Assembly (NCBI GenBank): GCA_035606665.1 | Contig: DATNEY010000056.1 | Span: forward strand, 62,001-126,000 | From: DASUGC01 sp035606665 | GTDB lineage: Bacteria > Acidobacteriota > Vicinamibacteria > Vicinamibacterales > SCN-69-37 | DNA length: 64,000 nucleotides | Direction of reading: 5' to 3' | Part shown: positions 45,609 through 56,000 of the stretch, piece by piece | Numbering within the stretch: the first letter of the stretch is position 1 | How the letters are laid out: every line of letters starts with the position of its first letter | Notes under the pieces: generated by a model | The model's input: only the letters and a program-made list of their open reading frames with translations | The model's database searches: none | What the model was told of the DNA's origin: nothing | Translations under genes and position numbers: made by a program

Positions 45609-48013
45609 GCCTGTCTCAGCGCTTCGAGTGGATCCACGGACGCCGCGCGCAGCGCCGGGACAACGGATGCGATGACGCCGGTCGTGAGCAACACCGCCGT
45701 CGTCAGTCCAAACACCAGGGGATCCGTCGGCTTCACGTTGAAGAAGAGCTCGGACATCATCGGGCCCAGCAGAAAGCCGATTCCAAGGCCGATGACAAGA
45801 CCGATGCCCACGACGATCAACCCTTGGCGAAGAATCATGCGCACGACATGGTTGCGATCCGCGCCCAGCGCCATGCGCACACCGATCTCCTGCGTTCGCA
45901 GCCGGACACCATAAGCCAGCACGCCGTACAGTCCGGCCGCAGCCATCGTCAACGCCGAGAGTCCAAAGGCCATGAAGAGCGATCCGAAGAGTCTGAACGG
46001 CCAGCTGCGCCGGTGGAGCATGCCTCCGAACGGCTCGATGGCGAAGACGGGCAGATCCTGATCGATCGACCGAACAACCTCCCGAAGGGCCGGCGCCGCC
46101 GCCAGGGGGTTCTCTCCGGCCGACAGGAGCATCGTCAATTCGCGGCTAGGCGCCTGTTCGAACGGAACGAACGCTGTCTGCGTTACGGCATCGCCATTCG
46201 ATGAAGCCAAGGTCGGCACGACGCCGACGATCGTCCACCAGGGCCAGGCAGGATTGCGGCCGAGCCGCACCCGCTGTCCGATCGGATCGGTGTTCGTGAA
46301 GTGCCTGTCGGCCACATCTTGGGTGATCAGGACGACGGGCGTGGTGCCTGCCTTGTCCGAGTCCAGCAACAGGCGTCCACGCGTTGCCGTGATTCCGACG
46401 ACGTCGAAGTACGCGGGCATTGCGGCGATGCGACGCACCGTGGGTCCGCTGTCGGGCGGCGGAAAGACCTGGCCCTCTTTGGTCAGATAAAACGCACCGC
46501 CGTTCAAGGGCTCGTTCGTTCCGATGGCGGCACGCCTGACTCCCCCGATGGCGCCGAGCTTCTGTGCAAGTCGGTCAGCGGCGTCGATCAAGACGCTGTC
46601 ACCCTGAAATCTGGTTTCGTCCAGTGTCGTGCGAGCCATCAGGACGTCATCGGCCTTGAAGCCGTACTTGACGCGGCCAATTTCAATGACGCTCTTGATC
46701 ATCAGCCCCGAGACGAGCAGCAAGGCGCAGGACAACGTCACGGCGAATCCCACCAGGACGCGCGACACCAGGCCGGCGCGGAGACTCGTCGAGCCGCGTC
46801 CCTGTTCCTTCAGGACATCGCTGGCGCCGCCCCGCGTCACCCGCAAGGCCGGCAGGACCGTCGACAGCAACGCCGACGCGACTGTCAGGATCATCACGAA
46901 CCCCAACACTTTCAGATCGATCCTGATGTCGATCCAGAACGGAGGGTTCGTGTCCCCGATGCCTGCATTGAAATAGGTCACTCCCGCGTACGCAATGAGC
47001 ACACCTGCGACCGCGCCCGCAAACGCCAGCAGGAGGCCTTCTACGACAAGCTGCCTCACGATGCGCCAGCGCTCGGCGCCGATGGCGGACCGGATCGCGA
47101 TTTCGCGCGCGCGCTCGAGCGCCCGGGCAAGCTGCAGGTTCGTGACATTGGCGCACGCGATGAGCAGCACGCCAAAGACGGCCCCGAGCATTGTGAACAG
47201 CGTGGAGATCACGTCCCGATCGATGTACTCCTCGAGGAACGGCTTCAGCTGTGCTGAGATGCCCTTGTTCTCAACATGCTCGGCTTCGAGCTGCGCCGCC
47301 ACGGCCTTCATGGCCGTCGTCGCCTCCGATCTGGAGACGCCGGGCTTCAGGCGGCCGACGACCTCCAGCGACCTTCCGTCACCACGCTTCGCCGGCAGTT
47401 CGATGCTGAGCGGAAGCCAGAGGTTCTGCGATTCGGGAAAGCCGAACTTCGGCGGCATCACGCCGATGATCTCCGCCGGCTTGCCGTTCACGCGAACGGC
47501 GGTACCGATAGCCGACGGGGCAAGCCTGAACTCGCTCTCCCAGGTGCGATAGCTGATCAGCACGACGGGAGGGGCGCCAACCTGCTCGTCCTGCTCGTTG
47601 AAAGCCCGTCCGCGGACGGGCGCGATCCTGAGGAGCTTCAGTGTGCTGGCGGTGATGTGGACGCCGCGATAGCGATCGGCGTTGAGGCCACCGCCCGACA
47701 TGATCACCTGCGTCTGGGAGAACGCGGCGAAGTCCGAGAACACAGTCTGGCGCGCGCGCCAATCGACGTAGTCATGCGGCGACACCGCGAAGTTGTCGGT
47801 GTTACCGCGGGCGGGATTCTCGCGGCCGAGGTGGAGAAGGCGGTTCGATTCCTCGAACGGCAGCCCGCGCAGAATCACGCCGTTGACGATGCTGAACATC
47901 GTCGTCGTGAGCCCGATACCGAGCGCGAGGGCAACCGCCGCCAGGACGCTCGTGCCGCGTCGCTTGAGCAGCATCCGCACGCCAAATCGGAAATCGAAAA
48001 GGAGTCCTGACAT
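45605..48013 (-). CDS. ADOP-type ABC transporter permease (duplicated MacB/FtsX)
   Basis: Membrane protein of 802 residues from MSGLLFDFRFGVRMLLKRRG. A first MacB-like half has VLAAVALALGIGLTTTMFSIVNGVIL, a large periplasmic domain (PVRGRAFNEQDE, VNGKPAEIIGVMPPKFGFP) and FtsX helices (LLIACANVTNLQLARALERAREIAIR). A second copy of the same layout ends VLAYGVRLRTQEIGVRMALGA and VVPALRAASVDPLEALRQA. This duplicated orphan permease family is greatly expanded in Acidobacteria. Its cognate ATPase is not adjacent. A palindromic operator pair lies upstream. Confidence 0.92.
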   Translation of the reverse strand: MSGLLFDFRFGVRMLLKRRGTSVLAAVALALGIGLTTTMFSIVNGVILRGLPFEESNRLLHLGRENPARGNTDNFAVSPHDYVDWRARQTVFSDFAAFSQTQVIMSGGGLNADRYRGVHITASTLKLLRIAPVRGRAFNEQDEQVGAPPVVLISYRTWESEFRLAPSAIGTAVRVNGKPAEIIGVMPPKFGFPESQNLWLPLSIELPAKRGDGRSLEVVGRLKPGVSRSEATTAMKAVAAQLEAEHVENKGISAQLKPFLEEYIDRDVISTLFTMLGAVFGVLLIACANVTNLQLARALERAREIAIRSAIGAERWRIVRQLVVEGLLLAFAGAVAGVLIAYAGVTYFNAGIGDTNPPFWIDIRIDLKVLGFVMILTVASALLSTVLPALRVTRGGASDVLKEQGRGSTSLRAGLVSRVLVGFAVTLSCALLLVSGLMIKSVIEIGRVKYGFKADDVLMARTTLDETRFQGDSVLIDAADRLAQKLGAIGGVRRAAIGTNEPLNGGAFYLTKEGQVFPPPDSGPTVRRIAAMPAYFDVVGITATRGRLLLDSDKAGTTPVVLITQDVADRHFTNTDPIGQRVRLGRNPAWPWWTIVGVVPTLASSNGDAVTQTAFVPFEQAPSRELTMLLSAGENPLAAAPALREVVRSIDQDLPVFAIEPFGGMLHRRSWPFRLFGSLFMAFGLSALTMAAAGLYGVLAYGVRLRTQEIGVRMALGADRNHVVRMILRQGLIVVGIGLVIGLGIGFLLGPMMSELFFNVKPTDPLVFGLTTAVLLTTGVIASVVPALRAASVDPLEALRQA

Positions 48014-48078
48014 GAGTCTCTCTACGGGCTCAACACGAAAAGGTTGACGGGTGTGACCAGCCTTGTCACGCAAGCCCG

Positions 48079-48124
48079 GGAGAATCTCCAAAGTTTCACG
48101 GGCGAGGAGTTGGAGAATCTCCAA
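48079..48124. promoter_or_regulatory. Two operator-like palindromes in the ADOP/recA divergent region
   Basis: GGAGAATCTCC is at 48079-48089 and TTGGAGAATCTCCAA at 48110-48124. Both are odd palindromes around a central A, with centres 33 bp apart (about three helical turns). They lie 66 bp and more upstream of the ADOP gene and 170 bp and more upstream of recA. The arrangement suggests cooperative binding by a dimeric repressor. I do not recognise it as a known LexA box. Confidence 0.5.
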
Positions 48125-48293
48125 TCACCTGTCGTCGAGGCGAAAGTCGGCTTGGCTTGTAAGCTACTTACTCTCATAGGGATAGAGGCACACACTCATG
48201 GATTTTCGCTTGACTTCAGGCTGGCACAACCCTAGGATGACGTTCGGTCCGGCGCGCATTGCCCCATTTGGCGGCGCAGCGCTGAGGAGTCCC

Positions 48294-49355
<1,062 letters not shown>

Positions 49356-49385
49356 GTCGGCGTCCCTCACAGTCGTCGCTGCGCC

Positions 49386-49823
49386 TCAGGCGGCCGGAAT
49401 CTTCAGCACCTGACCTGGCTGGATCTTGTCCGGGTCCTTCAGCGTGCCCTTGTTGGCGTCGAAGATCTTCATGTAGCGGTTCGCGTCTCCGTAGAACTGT
49501 TTGCTGATCTTCGACAGCGTGTCGCCAGCCTTCACCGTGTAGCTGTCTTCCTTCGCCTGAGCCGGCGCAGCCTGCGGTGCGGCGGCCGGCTTGGGCGGAG
49601 CCAGACTTGTGTCGATCGCGATGTCGGCCGTCAAGTCGGCATACGTGCCATCGGCCGCCTTGATCGCCGCCCAGACTGCATTCTTAGCGGCCTCGCTCGG
49701 GGCGGCACCCTTCATGTACAGCTTCTTGTCCTGGACATGAAGGTGCTGAAGCTTGACCCCCTGCGTCTCGATTTCCTTGAGTGCTGCCGCGTATTTCGAC
49801 TTGAGTTCCTCGAATGTTGCCAT
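49386..49823 (-). CDS. BON-like plus LysM domain protein (Kbp/YgaU-like)
   Basis: A 145-residue protein from MATFEELKSKY, with AAAGGA 9 bases upstream. Residues about 5-65 resemble a BON domain (VKLQHLHVQDKKLYMKGAAPSEAAKNAVWAAI). After an A/P-rich linker comes one LysM domain (SYTVKAGDTLSKISKQFYGD ... IQPGQVLKIPAA). The same layout is found in E. coli Kbp, a cytoplasmic K+-binding protein. There is no signal peptide, which fits Kbp rather than a secreted peptidoglycan binder. Confidence 0.88.
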   Translation of the reverse strand: MATFEELKSKYAAALKEIETQGVKLQHLHVQDKKLYMKGAAPSEAAKNAVWAAIKAADGTYADLTADIAIDTSLAPPKPAAAPQAAPAQAKEDSYTVKAGDTLSKISKQFYGDANRYMKIFDANKGTLKDPDKIQPGQVLKIPAA

Positions 49824-49992
49824 GGTGTCGTTTCCTTTCAACGAAACGTCCGGTTGATTCGACAAGGAGTTGCAATGAGGAGGCCAATGACGCCGGTACC
49901 TCCACGCAACCTCGCGACGTGCCGAGCGCTGGGAGTTGGCAAACAGTTCCCATAGAATCGTCACGCCACTCTGTTTCTAGGAACGCCCGCTG

Positions 49993-51072
49993 ATGATCCG
50001 AGCCGTCAACGTCTTCGATTTCGAAGCGATCGCCCGCGAACGGATGACGCCGTCTTCATTCGATTACTACGCAGGCGGCGCCGAAGACGAGGTCACGCTC
50101 AGCGAAAACCGCGACGCGTTCAGGCGCATCGCGCTTCTGCCTCGGGTGCTCGTGGGCGCGGACAGGGTCCAGACGGCGGTCGAGGTCCTGGGCGTCTCGC
50201 TGGCCTGCCCCGTCGGTCTCGCGCCAACAGCGCTCAACAAACTGGCGCATGCCGACGGCGAACTCGCCGCGGCGCGCGCCGCGGGCAAAGCCGGGACGCT
50301 GATGTGCTGCAGTACGGCTTCGTCAACGTCTCTTGAAGACGTCGCCGCGGCTGCGGGCGGACCGCTCTGGTTCCAGCTGTATGTTTACCGGGACCGCGAG
50401 GTCACGCGCGATCTCGTCAGGCGCGCCGAACTCGCCCGTTGCAAGGCCATCGTCCTCACCGTCGACACGCCGCGTCTCGGCAGGCGTGAACGGGATGCGC
50501 GGTCCGGCTTCAGCCTGCCGCCCGATGTCAGCATCAGTAACCTCGAACGGTATGGCACGCCGGAGGCGTTGCGGTGGGCGCAGACGTCGAGCTTCACTGA
50601 ATACGTCCACAAGCTCTTCGATCCCACTCTGACCTGGGAGTCTGTGGCCTGGCTGAAATCGATCACGTCCCTGCCGCTGCTGATCAAGGGCATTCTTTCC
50701 GCTGACGATGCGGCGCTGGCGATCGACCATGGCGCCTCGGGGATCGTTGTGTCCAACCACGGAGGCCGGCAACTCGATGGCGCCATGGCGACGATCGATG
50801 CATTGCCGGCGATCACGGCGCGAGTCGCTGGCCGCGTGCCGGTGTTCCTGGACGGCGGCATTCGCCGCGGCACCGATGTCTTCAAAGCGCTCGCGCTCGG
50901 CGCGCGCGCGGTCTTCATCGGGCGCGCGTATCTCTGGGGCCTCGCGGCCGACGGTGAAGCCGGTGTGACCAGGGTGCTGGAAATGCTGCGCGCCGAGCTC
51001 GAACTCACGATGGCGCTCTCGGGATGTCAGACGGTCGCCGCGATCACGCCCGCGCACGTTTCTTTGCGTTGA
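49993..51072 (+). CDS. FMN-dependent alpha-hydroxy-acid oxidase/dehydrogenase
   Basis: Glycolate/lactate-oxidase-type TIM barrel of 359 residues. It has FDYYAGGAEDEVTLSENR near the N-terminus and the FMN segment WFQLYVYRDREV. The catalytic His is in VSNHGGRQLDG, and the phosphate-binding loop is FLDGGIRRGTDVFKALALGARAVFIGR. Members oxidise L-lactate, glycolate or mandelate; the substrate is not predictable here. A GGGGAC hairpin follows its stop and then the tRNA-Phe gene. Confidence 0.92.
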   Translation: MIRAVNVFDFEAIARERMTPSSFDYYAGGAEDEVTLSENRDAFRRIALLPRVLVGADRVQTAVEVLGVSLACPVGLAPTALNKLAHADGELAAARAAGKAGTLMCCSTASSTSLEDVAAAAGGPLWFQLYVYRDREVTRDLVRRAELARCKAIVLTVDTPRLGRRERDARSGFSLPPDVSISNLERYGTPEALRWAQTSSFTEYVHKLFDPTLTWESVAWLKSITSLPLLIKGILSADDAALAIDHGASGIVVSNHGGRQLDGAMATIDALPAITARVAGRVPVFLDGGIRRGTDVFKALALGARAVFIGRAYLWGLAADGEAGVTRVLEMLRAELELTMALSGCQTVAAITPAHVSLR

Positions 51073-51073
51073 T

Positions 51074-51190
51074 CTGGGGACTTCGTCCCCAGACCCCTTG
51101 CACACTCGCTCGTTTGCCTCGGCTCCCGTGAAGAGCCCTAGCCAAGGCTCACTCCGCTCGTGTGACTCGCGCGCTGACCGCGCGCTCGTG
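51074..51190. repeat. Dispersed repeat copy A beginning with a GGGGAC/GTCCCC hairpin
   Basis: It starts with an 8-bp stem (CTGGGGAC, TTC, GTCCCCAG at 51074-51092) and continues with GACCCCTT and a CTCGCTCG/GCTGACCG-rich tail. A diverged copy in the same order and direction is at 63222-63345, on the other side of the integrated element. The hairpin may also terminate the oxidase transcript. Confidence 0.65.
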
Positions 51191-51259
51191 CCTAATCGGC
51201 CGGTACAGGGCCGCGTGATATTATTTTCGGGTTCTACTGCCGTGTTTGAGCCCTGCAGT

Positions 51260-51335
51260 GCCGAGGTAGCTCAGTTGGTAGAGCACGTGACTGAAAATCA
51301 CGGTGTCGCCAGTTCGATTCTGGCCCTCGGCACCA
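51260..51335 (+). tRNA. tRNA-Phe (GAA), CCA encoded
   Basis: A complete 76-nt cloverleaf. Acceptor GCCGAGG (51260-51266) pairs with CCTCGGC (51325-51331), followed by A and CCA. The D arm is GCTCAGTTGGTAGAGC. The anticodon stem GTGA/TCAC surrounds loop CTGAAAA with anticodon GAA, and the T arm contains TTCGATT. Its 3' 49 bases are the attachment site of the element to the right. Confidence 0.98.
51287..51335 (+). mobile_element. Left attachment site (att) within tRNA-Phe
   Basis: The 3' 49 bases of tRNA-Phe, from the anticodon stem to CCA, are repeated at 63165-63213 with a single mismatch (T to G at position 17). The intact tRNA copy lies at the left end, so integration preserved tRNA function. 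The repeat marks the left edge of the element. Confidence 0.93.
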
Positions 51336-51664
51336 CTTAACTCGTTACAAATCAATACTTTACGGCTACGCAATTAAGCGTAGTCATTTCGTTCTGTCTA
51401 GCAAGGTAGCACAGAGGTAACAGCGACGATGGCGTAGGAGTCGTCTGGCAGGCAGCGGGTCACTCACGGTCAGGAGGGTTCTCTTGCTCGCTCTGGCGGG
51501 TTTCTGGAGGCGCTGGAGGCGTGGTCTGCGCGATGTTCTCGACGCGATGCGGGCAAGCTTCAAAGCTAGGGATTTGACGGTAACAGCGGGCGGCTCTCGC
51601 GCTGCGTACGCTCTACGCAGTGAGTATTCGATCAAGGCACGGTCTAGCGCTCTCAGCGCCTGAG
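51336..51664. other. Non-coding left end of the island
   Basis: No convincing gene. It contains a hairpin at 51366-51383 (CTACGC, AATTAA, GCGTAG), which could end the tRNA-Phe transcript. It also has a CGGTCAGG octamer at 51467-51474 that recurs twice near the right end, a possible integrase arm-type site. Confidence 0.5.
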
Positions 51665-52210
51665 TCAATAGCCAATGACGATTAACCCGTACGGCATCTT
51701 TAATCTGGTGTGACCGTACAGTGACTCTGCAACACTGACTGTGTTCGCAAAATCCGAACTGACCACGCTTCGGCCCCCTGACTGATATCGATAACCATTG
51801 GGCACGGCAAGAACAAGAGTATCTACCTGCACCATTACGAGGCCCTGTATCAAATCCCTGTAGATCGCATTGCCCATCCACGCGCGACCGGCTTCAACTT
51901 CGAACCCGCAACGCCACTGGGGATGATAAGCGTCAATCTGGTAATTGAGGGTCGGAGTACCCCCTTCACCGAAAAACACGGGACGCTGAATCTTGTCGTT
52001 CTTTTGGGGGCCTGCTTCAACTTGAAACCCCAAGCGAATCAGGTCATCTCGAAGGGCTGTCAGAACCTCATTGCTGGTTAAGCCTTTCTTCAGAAGCTTG
52101 GTACTTATCCCCTGCTCGTGGGCAACAAAAGCCGCCACGATCTCGGCACAAAAGCTGGGAGGAGGCTCCGTCCGCGGAAAGGCGATAAAGCGGATCGTTG
52201 AAGCTGTCAT
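51665..52210 (-). CDS. Putative PD-(D/E)xK-type nuclease, unknown family
   Basis: A 181-residue protein. The middle reads YQIDAYHPQWRCGFEVEAGRA, giving Asp93 followed 11 residues later by Glu104-x-Glu106 at the end of a beta-like run (CGFEVEAG), and then a helix (YRDLIQGLVMVQVDTLVLAVP). This resembles the D...ExE core of BamHI-type restriction endonucleases, with a hydrophobic strand after the helix as expected for the fold. It is inference from pattern alone. The start overlaps the stop of the 208-residue gene by 4 bp, so both are in one operon, divergent from the nuclease-helicase. Confidence 0.6.
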   Translation of the reverse strand: MTASTIRFIAFPRTEPPPSFCAEIVAAFVAHEQGISTKLLKKGLTSNEVLTALRDDLIRLGFQVEAGPQKNDKIQRPVFFGEGGTPTLNYQIDAYHPQWRCGFEVEAGRAWMGNAIYRDLIQGLVMVQVDTLVLAVPNGYRYQSGGRSVVSSDFANTVSVAESLYGHTRLKMPYGLIVIGY

Positions 52211-52833
52211 CGATCACCACTGCTCGTTCGCTCACCATCAGATTCAACAATCTCAGCAGCAACCAACTTGCGCTTCTCGCGGCTGTACGGCAACTCAGAG
52301 GATAGAACTGGGTCGAAGGGTGCAATCGCGGAAATAAGGTGCTTTCGCAGCACGCTGGCCACCGCTGGATCGTTCACTCTCTCGTCAATTCGGTAGGCAG
52401 CCTCGATGTTAGCAATCCTGGCTGCGATTACCTCTTCACGCACGCGCGCATTCTCCAGCCGCATGCGATCTCGTTCAAGGTCACCAAAGTAGATACGTCG
52501 ATAGAGGGTCTTGAAGTGATTGCCGACATACACACTTGCACTCTTTGCGACCTTGATAGTCGTCTCAATCCAGAGCGGGCTCGCTAAGCGGATGCCCGTC
52601 ACGTCAACGTCAAGCGACAGGTCACCAAAACTCTCGTCAGTGGCTTCTGCCATGAACTTGTAGCTGATTAGTGAGGGGTCGAACGGCGTCAGTCGTCGCC
52701 ACCGGGCAGGTGCAACCTCTTCCTGGGCCAGCCACGTGAACGTGACGGCTTGATGTTGGATGTCCAAAAGAACTCTCGATAGCTCGCTAGGCAGAACCCC
52801 ATCGCCAACATCAAAAGTCAATCGTAGCCGCAT
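52207..52833 (-). CDS. Protein of unknown function, partner of the putative nuclease
   Basis: A 208-residue soluble protein with no signal peptide. The N-terminal half (RLRLTFDVGDGVLPSELSRVLLDIQHQAV) looks like a beta/alpha domain. A central IRLASPLWIETTIKVAKSAS segment is followed by a highly charged helical stretch (DLERDRMRLENARVREEVIAARIANIEAAYRIDE), probably a coiled coil. I recognise no family. It is first in a two-gene operon, with a 255-bp shared regulatory region towards the helicase gene. Confidence 0.65.
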   Translation of the reverse strand: MRLRLTFDVGDGVLPSELSRVLLDIQHQAVTFTWLAQEEVAPARWRRLTPFDPSLISYKFMAEATDESFGDLSLDVDVTGIRLASPLWIETTIKVAKSASVYVGNHFKTLYRRIYFGDLERDRMRLENARVREEVIAARIANIEAAYRIDERVNDPAVASVLRKHLISAIAPFDPVLSSELPYSREKRKLVAAEIVESDGERTSSGDR

Positions 52834-53088
52834 GCGCCAGAGCTTAGTTCAGAATCCGGCCGGACAGAGAAGTCAAGGCGCTGAAAGACGGCACCAGACC
52901 AATTTGTCGGCCGGTACTACGGGTATGACAGGCAAGGACAGACGGCTATCGACACAGCGAGCTTGTATGAGGTTCGGCTGGGTAGCTATTTTCAGCATTC
53001 GTTACTACCATCGATGCCCCGGCATAGAGATTGATGACGCCTGTTTTTGCGGCAACCACGGAAGCACTTTACGAGGGACGAGGACACG

Positions 53089-56000
53089 ATGCGTTTTGGC
53101 AAGAACGTACTTTCCCAGAACCTGCGGACGGAATGCGATCTCGCGCTCCTCTTCACCCTTTTCACGCCCAAAGAGCTTGAGACACTGGGGCTTCCAGCGC
53201 CACTGACATCACGACCAGGTGTTGTCTATCTCAAGGAAGCAGGAATTGAACAGGAGACGCTGATCTTCAATCGATTAGATCAGGCTCTCGGAGCGGACTG
53301 CCTCGGCGTGAGGCCGGACAAAAAGGACGGGCGTTGGGGTAACCAGCCGCTGAAAGCCGTTTTGGATCAGCTTTCAACGTGTCCCGCAGTGCTTGTCCAG
53401 CCTGAATTCAGTGTCGATGAGTATCGAGAAGCTACTTTCTTTCAGTTTGGAGTGACACCGAGTGATTTCGAGGTCATGCCGGAACTGGCGGGGTTCGTGC
53501 CAGACGTAATGCTCATCGAGAATCATGCTGGCGGCTTTGCCCTCGCGGCAACTGGCGAGCGGACCGCGATCAGTCCTGACGATGCTCGACTCGCTATTTC
53601 AATCATCGATGTAAAGCACGCTCACGAGGCAAACCCGAGCTACGAAGCGGAGGTGGTTCTTTACGCGATGATGCTGGCGAACTGGCTGGAGTACGAAGGC
53701 TTTTCCGACCGCTTCTTCGTTAGTACGAAGTTGGGGTTGTGGACGCGCGCCGGAGCAGCAAAGGGCGCTTTGCAGGACGCGATTGACGACGGCTCGAAGA
53801 CCTTGACAGAAATCATAGAGGCCGTTCGCGGAGAAGTGTCCCCCATCAACCTGCCGATATATGTCCAATCAATTCGGAGGTTCTTCTCGGATCGAATCCC
53901 TTCTGTCGTGAGAACAGGGCTAGCCGACTGGCGTTCATTGGATTGGCATGTCAATCCAAAGTGCGCGTCGTGCGACTGGCTGGGGTTTCGAGAATGGCTG
54001 TCACCGAAGGATAGACAGCTTCTCGATGCCAACCCTGATCACTATTGCTTTTCGCGCGCGGAGGTCGTTGATCACGTCAGCCGACTGCCGTTGATTACCC
54101 GCGGCTCTCGTCGCGTCCTAGCGGCTGATGGAATCTCATCGGTCGCAGCAGTTGCTGGTACCTCGGGTGCCGAGGCCGTCTATTCGAAGCACTCGCGGCT
54201 TAAGACTGACAGGCGGGCTATTCCTGGATTCGCCACGGCTTTGGCTAATAACGAGACGTCCTTGGACCCGGATCGAACGGATGGTGCGCTGTCGCGCAGA
54301 TCAGATTTAACGCTGTTCGTTACGGTGAATTTCGATCCCGGCAGTGGCCTCCTCACGGGCCTTGGATTGCAAGGGATATTCTTTCAGCACTTCGCTTTTG
54401 GCCAAGGCCCTCAGACGACCGAACCGAAGAAACGTTGGCGAGATAGGTTCATCGTCGAAGCAAAGGACCCCTTAGCTGAACGCAATTCGGTCTTAGCTTT
54501 TCTCCAGCGGCTCGCCGAAGTATTTGCCTTCGTTGGCGACGCACACGAAGACCGGGGTGGACCGAACGCGGGCGAGACAACGGCCCAAATAGTGTTTTGG
54601 GATCGGCGGCAGTTTGACGAACTCTGCTTGGCGTTAGGACGAAATCTGCCAGCAATCCTTTACGACAAGGATCAAGATCGTCTCGTCCGTGCCCTCGCGT
54701 GGCTATTCCCGCCCGAGGAACTGCAAGAGAAGGACAATATTGAAGGACAGCGGCCGCAGATCGCTTTTGTCGTGGATACCCTTCGACGGTTGGTGCGAGT
54801 TCCCGCTGTACATGCACTGACATTGTTCAACGTTGTCGAGCATTACCACTTTGGCGAAACGCCGTTTTCTCCACCAGATGAGTTCTACCGGGAACCTCTA
54901 TCCGACAGCATTCCGCGCGAACGTATTTACGAAATCTGGTCGCTAAGCGCCAGCGGAGGGACTAAGTCGATACGATGGGGGAAAACACTCAAAACGCTTA
55001 CGCAACTGCTCGACGGTTTCGCACGAACTATCGATTCGCAGGTGTTCGCTCTCGCCTCAGTTACTTTTCGCATTCGGAAGGACTTTGGAGATCGCCTTCG
55101 CGCTGAGGCCCCAACAGTCGATTTGACAATCCCTACGTGGAGTCAGGGAGTTGCTCACGACTCAAAGCTGTGGATTGCGTGGGCTAAGTTTGAAGACCTA
55201 GTCGCCCGTGCAGACAGATTCGCATTTTTCTCGGCCGACCCAGAAGAAGCAGAGGCAACCCATGAGTCCATAAGGCTCGTGGAGAAGCTGGCTGATGACA
55301 ACGGATTGCTTCGCTACCGTGTCAGTCAGGAATCTCTGAACTCAAAACTCAAGCTGGACGGATTCTTCTGCGTGTCTGTCGATGCGGTCCCGGGCTTCCT
55401 GGCGCTGCCAGCTTGGAAAGTCTGGAAGGTGCTCAACCTCGGAGACTTCCCAACCGATCTGATGAAAGTTGTGCGCGTGTCCATGCACGATCTGTTCGGC
55501 GTGACTCTTGAGTCTTTCAATCGAGTCGCAGCAGTCGCGGAGTTTGCGCTCAACGAGTTCTTCCACCTCGATCCCCGTATTGCTGAAAAGACCGAACTCC
55601 GACAAATCATCATCGACGCACTGGGTGAGGATTTTGATCGCAATCTCTCAATTGTGAACGGTCTTGGGCCTAACGTTACGGTCCGACGGCTCACAAATAT
55701 CCTCAGGGAAGTCCGAAATCCCACCATCGCAGTTGCGGCACCCGAGACATCGGAGGCTCTTGGCATCAAAGGCCAGACGATCAAGGCTGGAACCGCGTCA
55801 CCAACTCCTTTGGCGCGGGTACTTTGGAAGGCTGACGTTCTTCAGTCGAGCAACCCTGGCTGGTTTGTCCCTCAGGCGGTGGTGTCGAGAGCCGCCCAAT
55901 TCACAGCACTGAATGTCAGCCAAGCCGATGCTGTGGCAGAAGCCGCCCGGAGCCAACTGACGATCATTTGGGGACCTCCAGGTACTGGCAAAACGAAGAC

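Noticed and set aside
47276..48010. Long + strand frames over the ADOP permease
   Set aside because: Composition is that of GC-rich antisense shadows; the minus frame encodes a complete known family.
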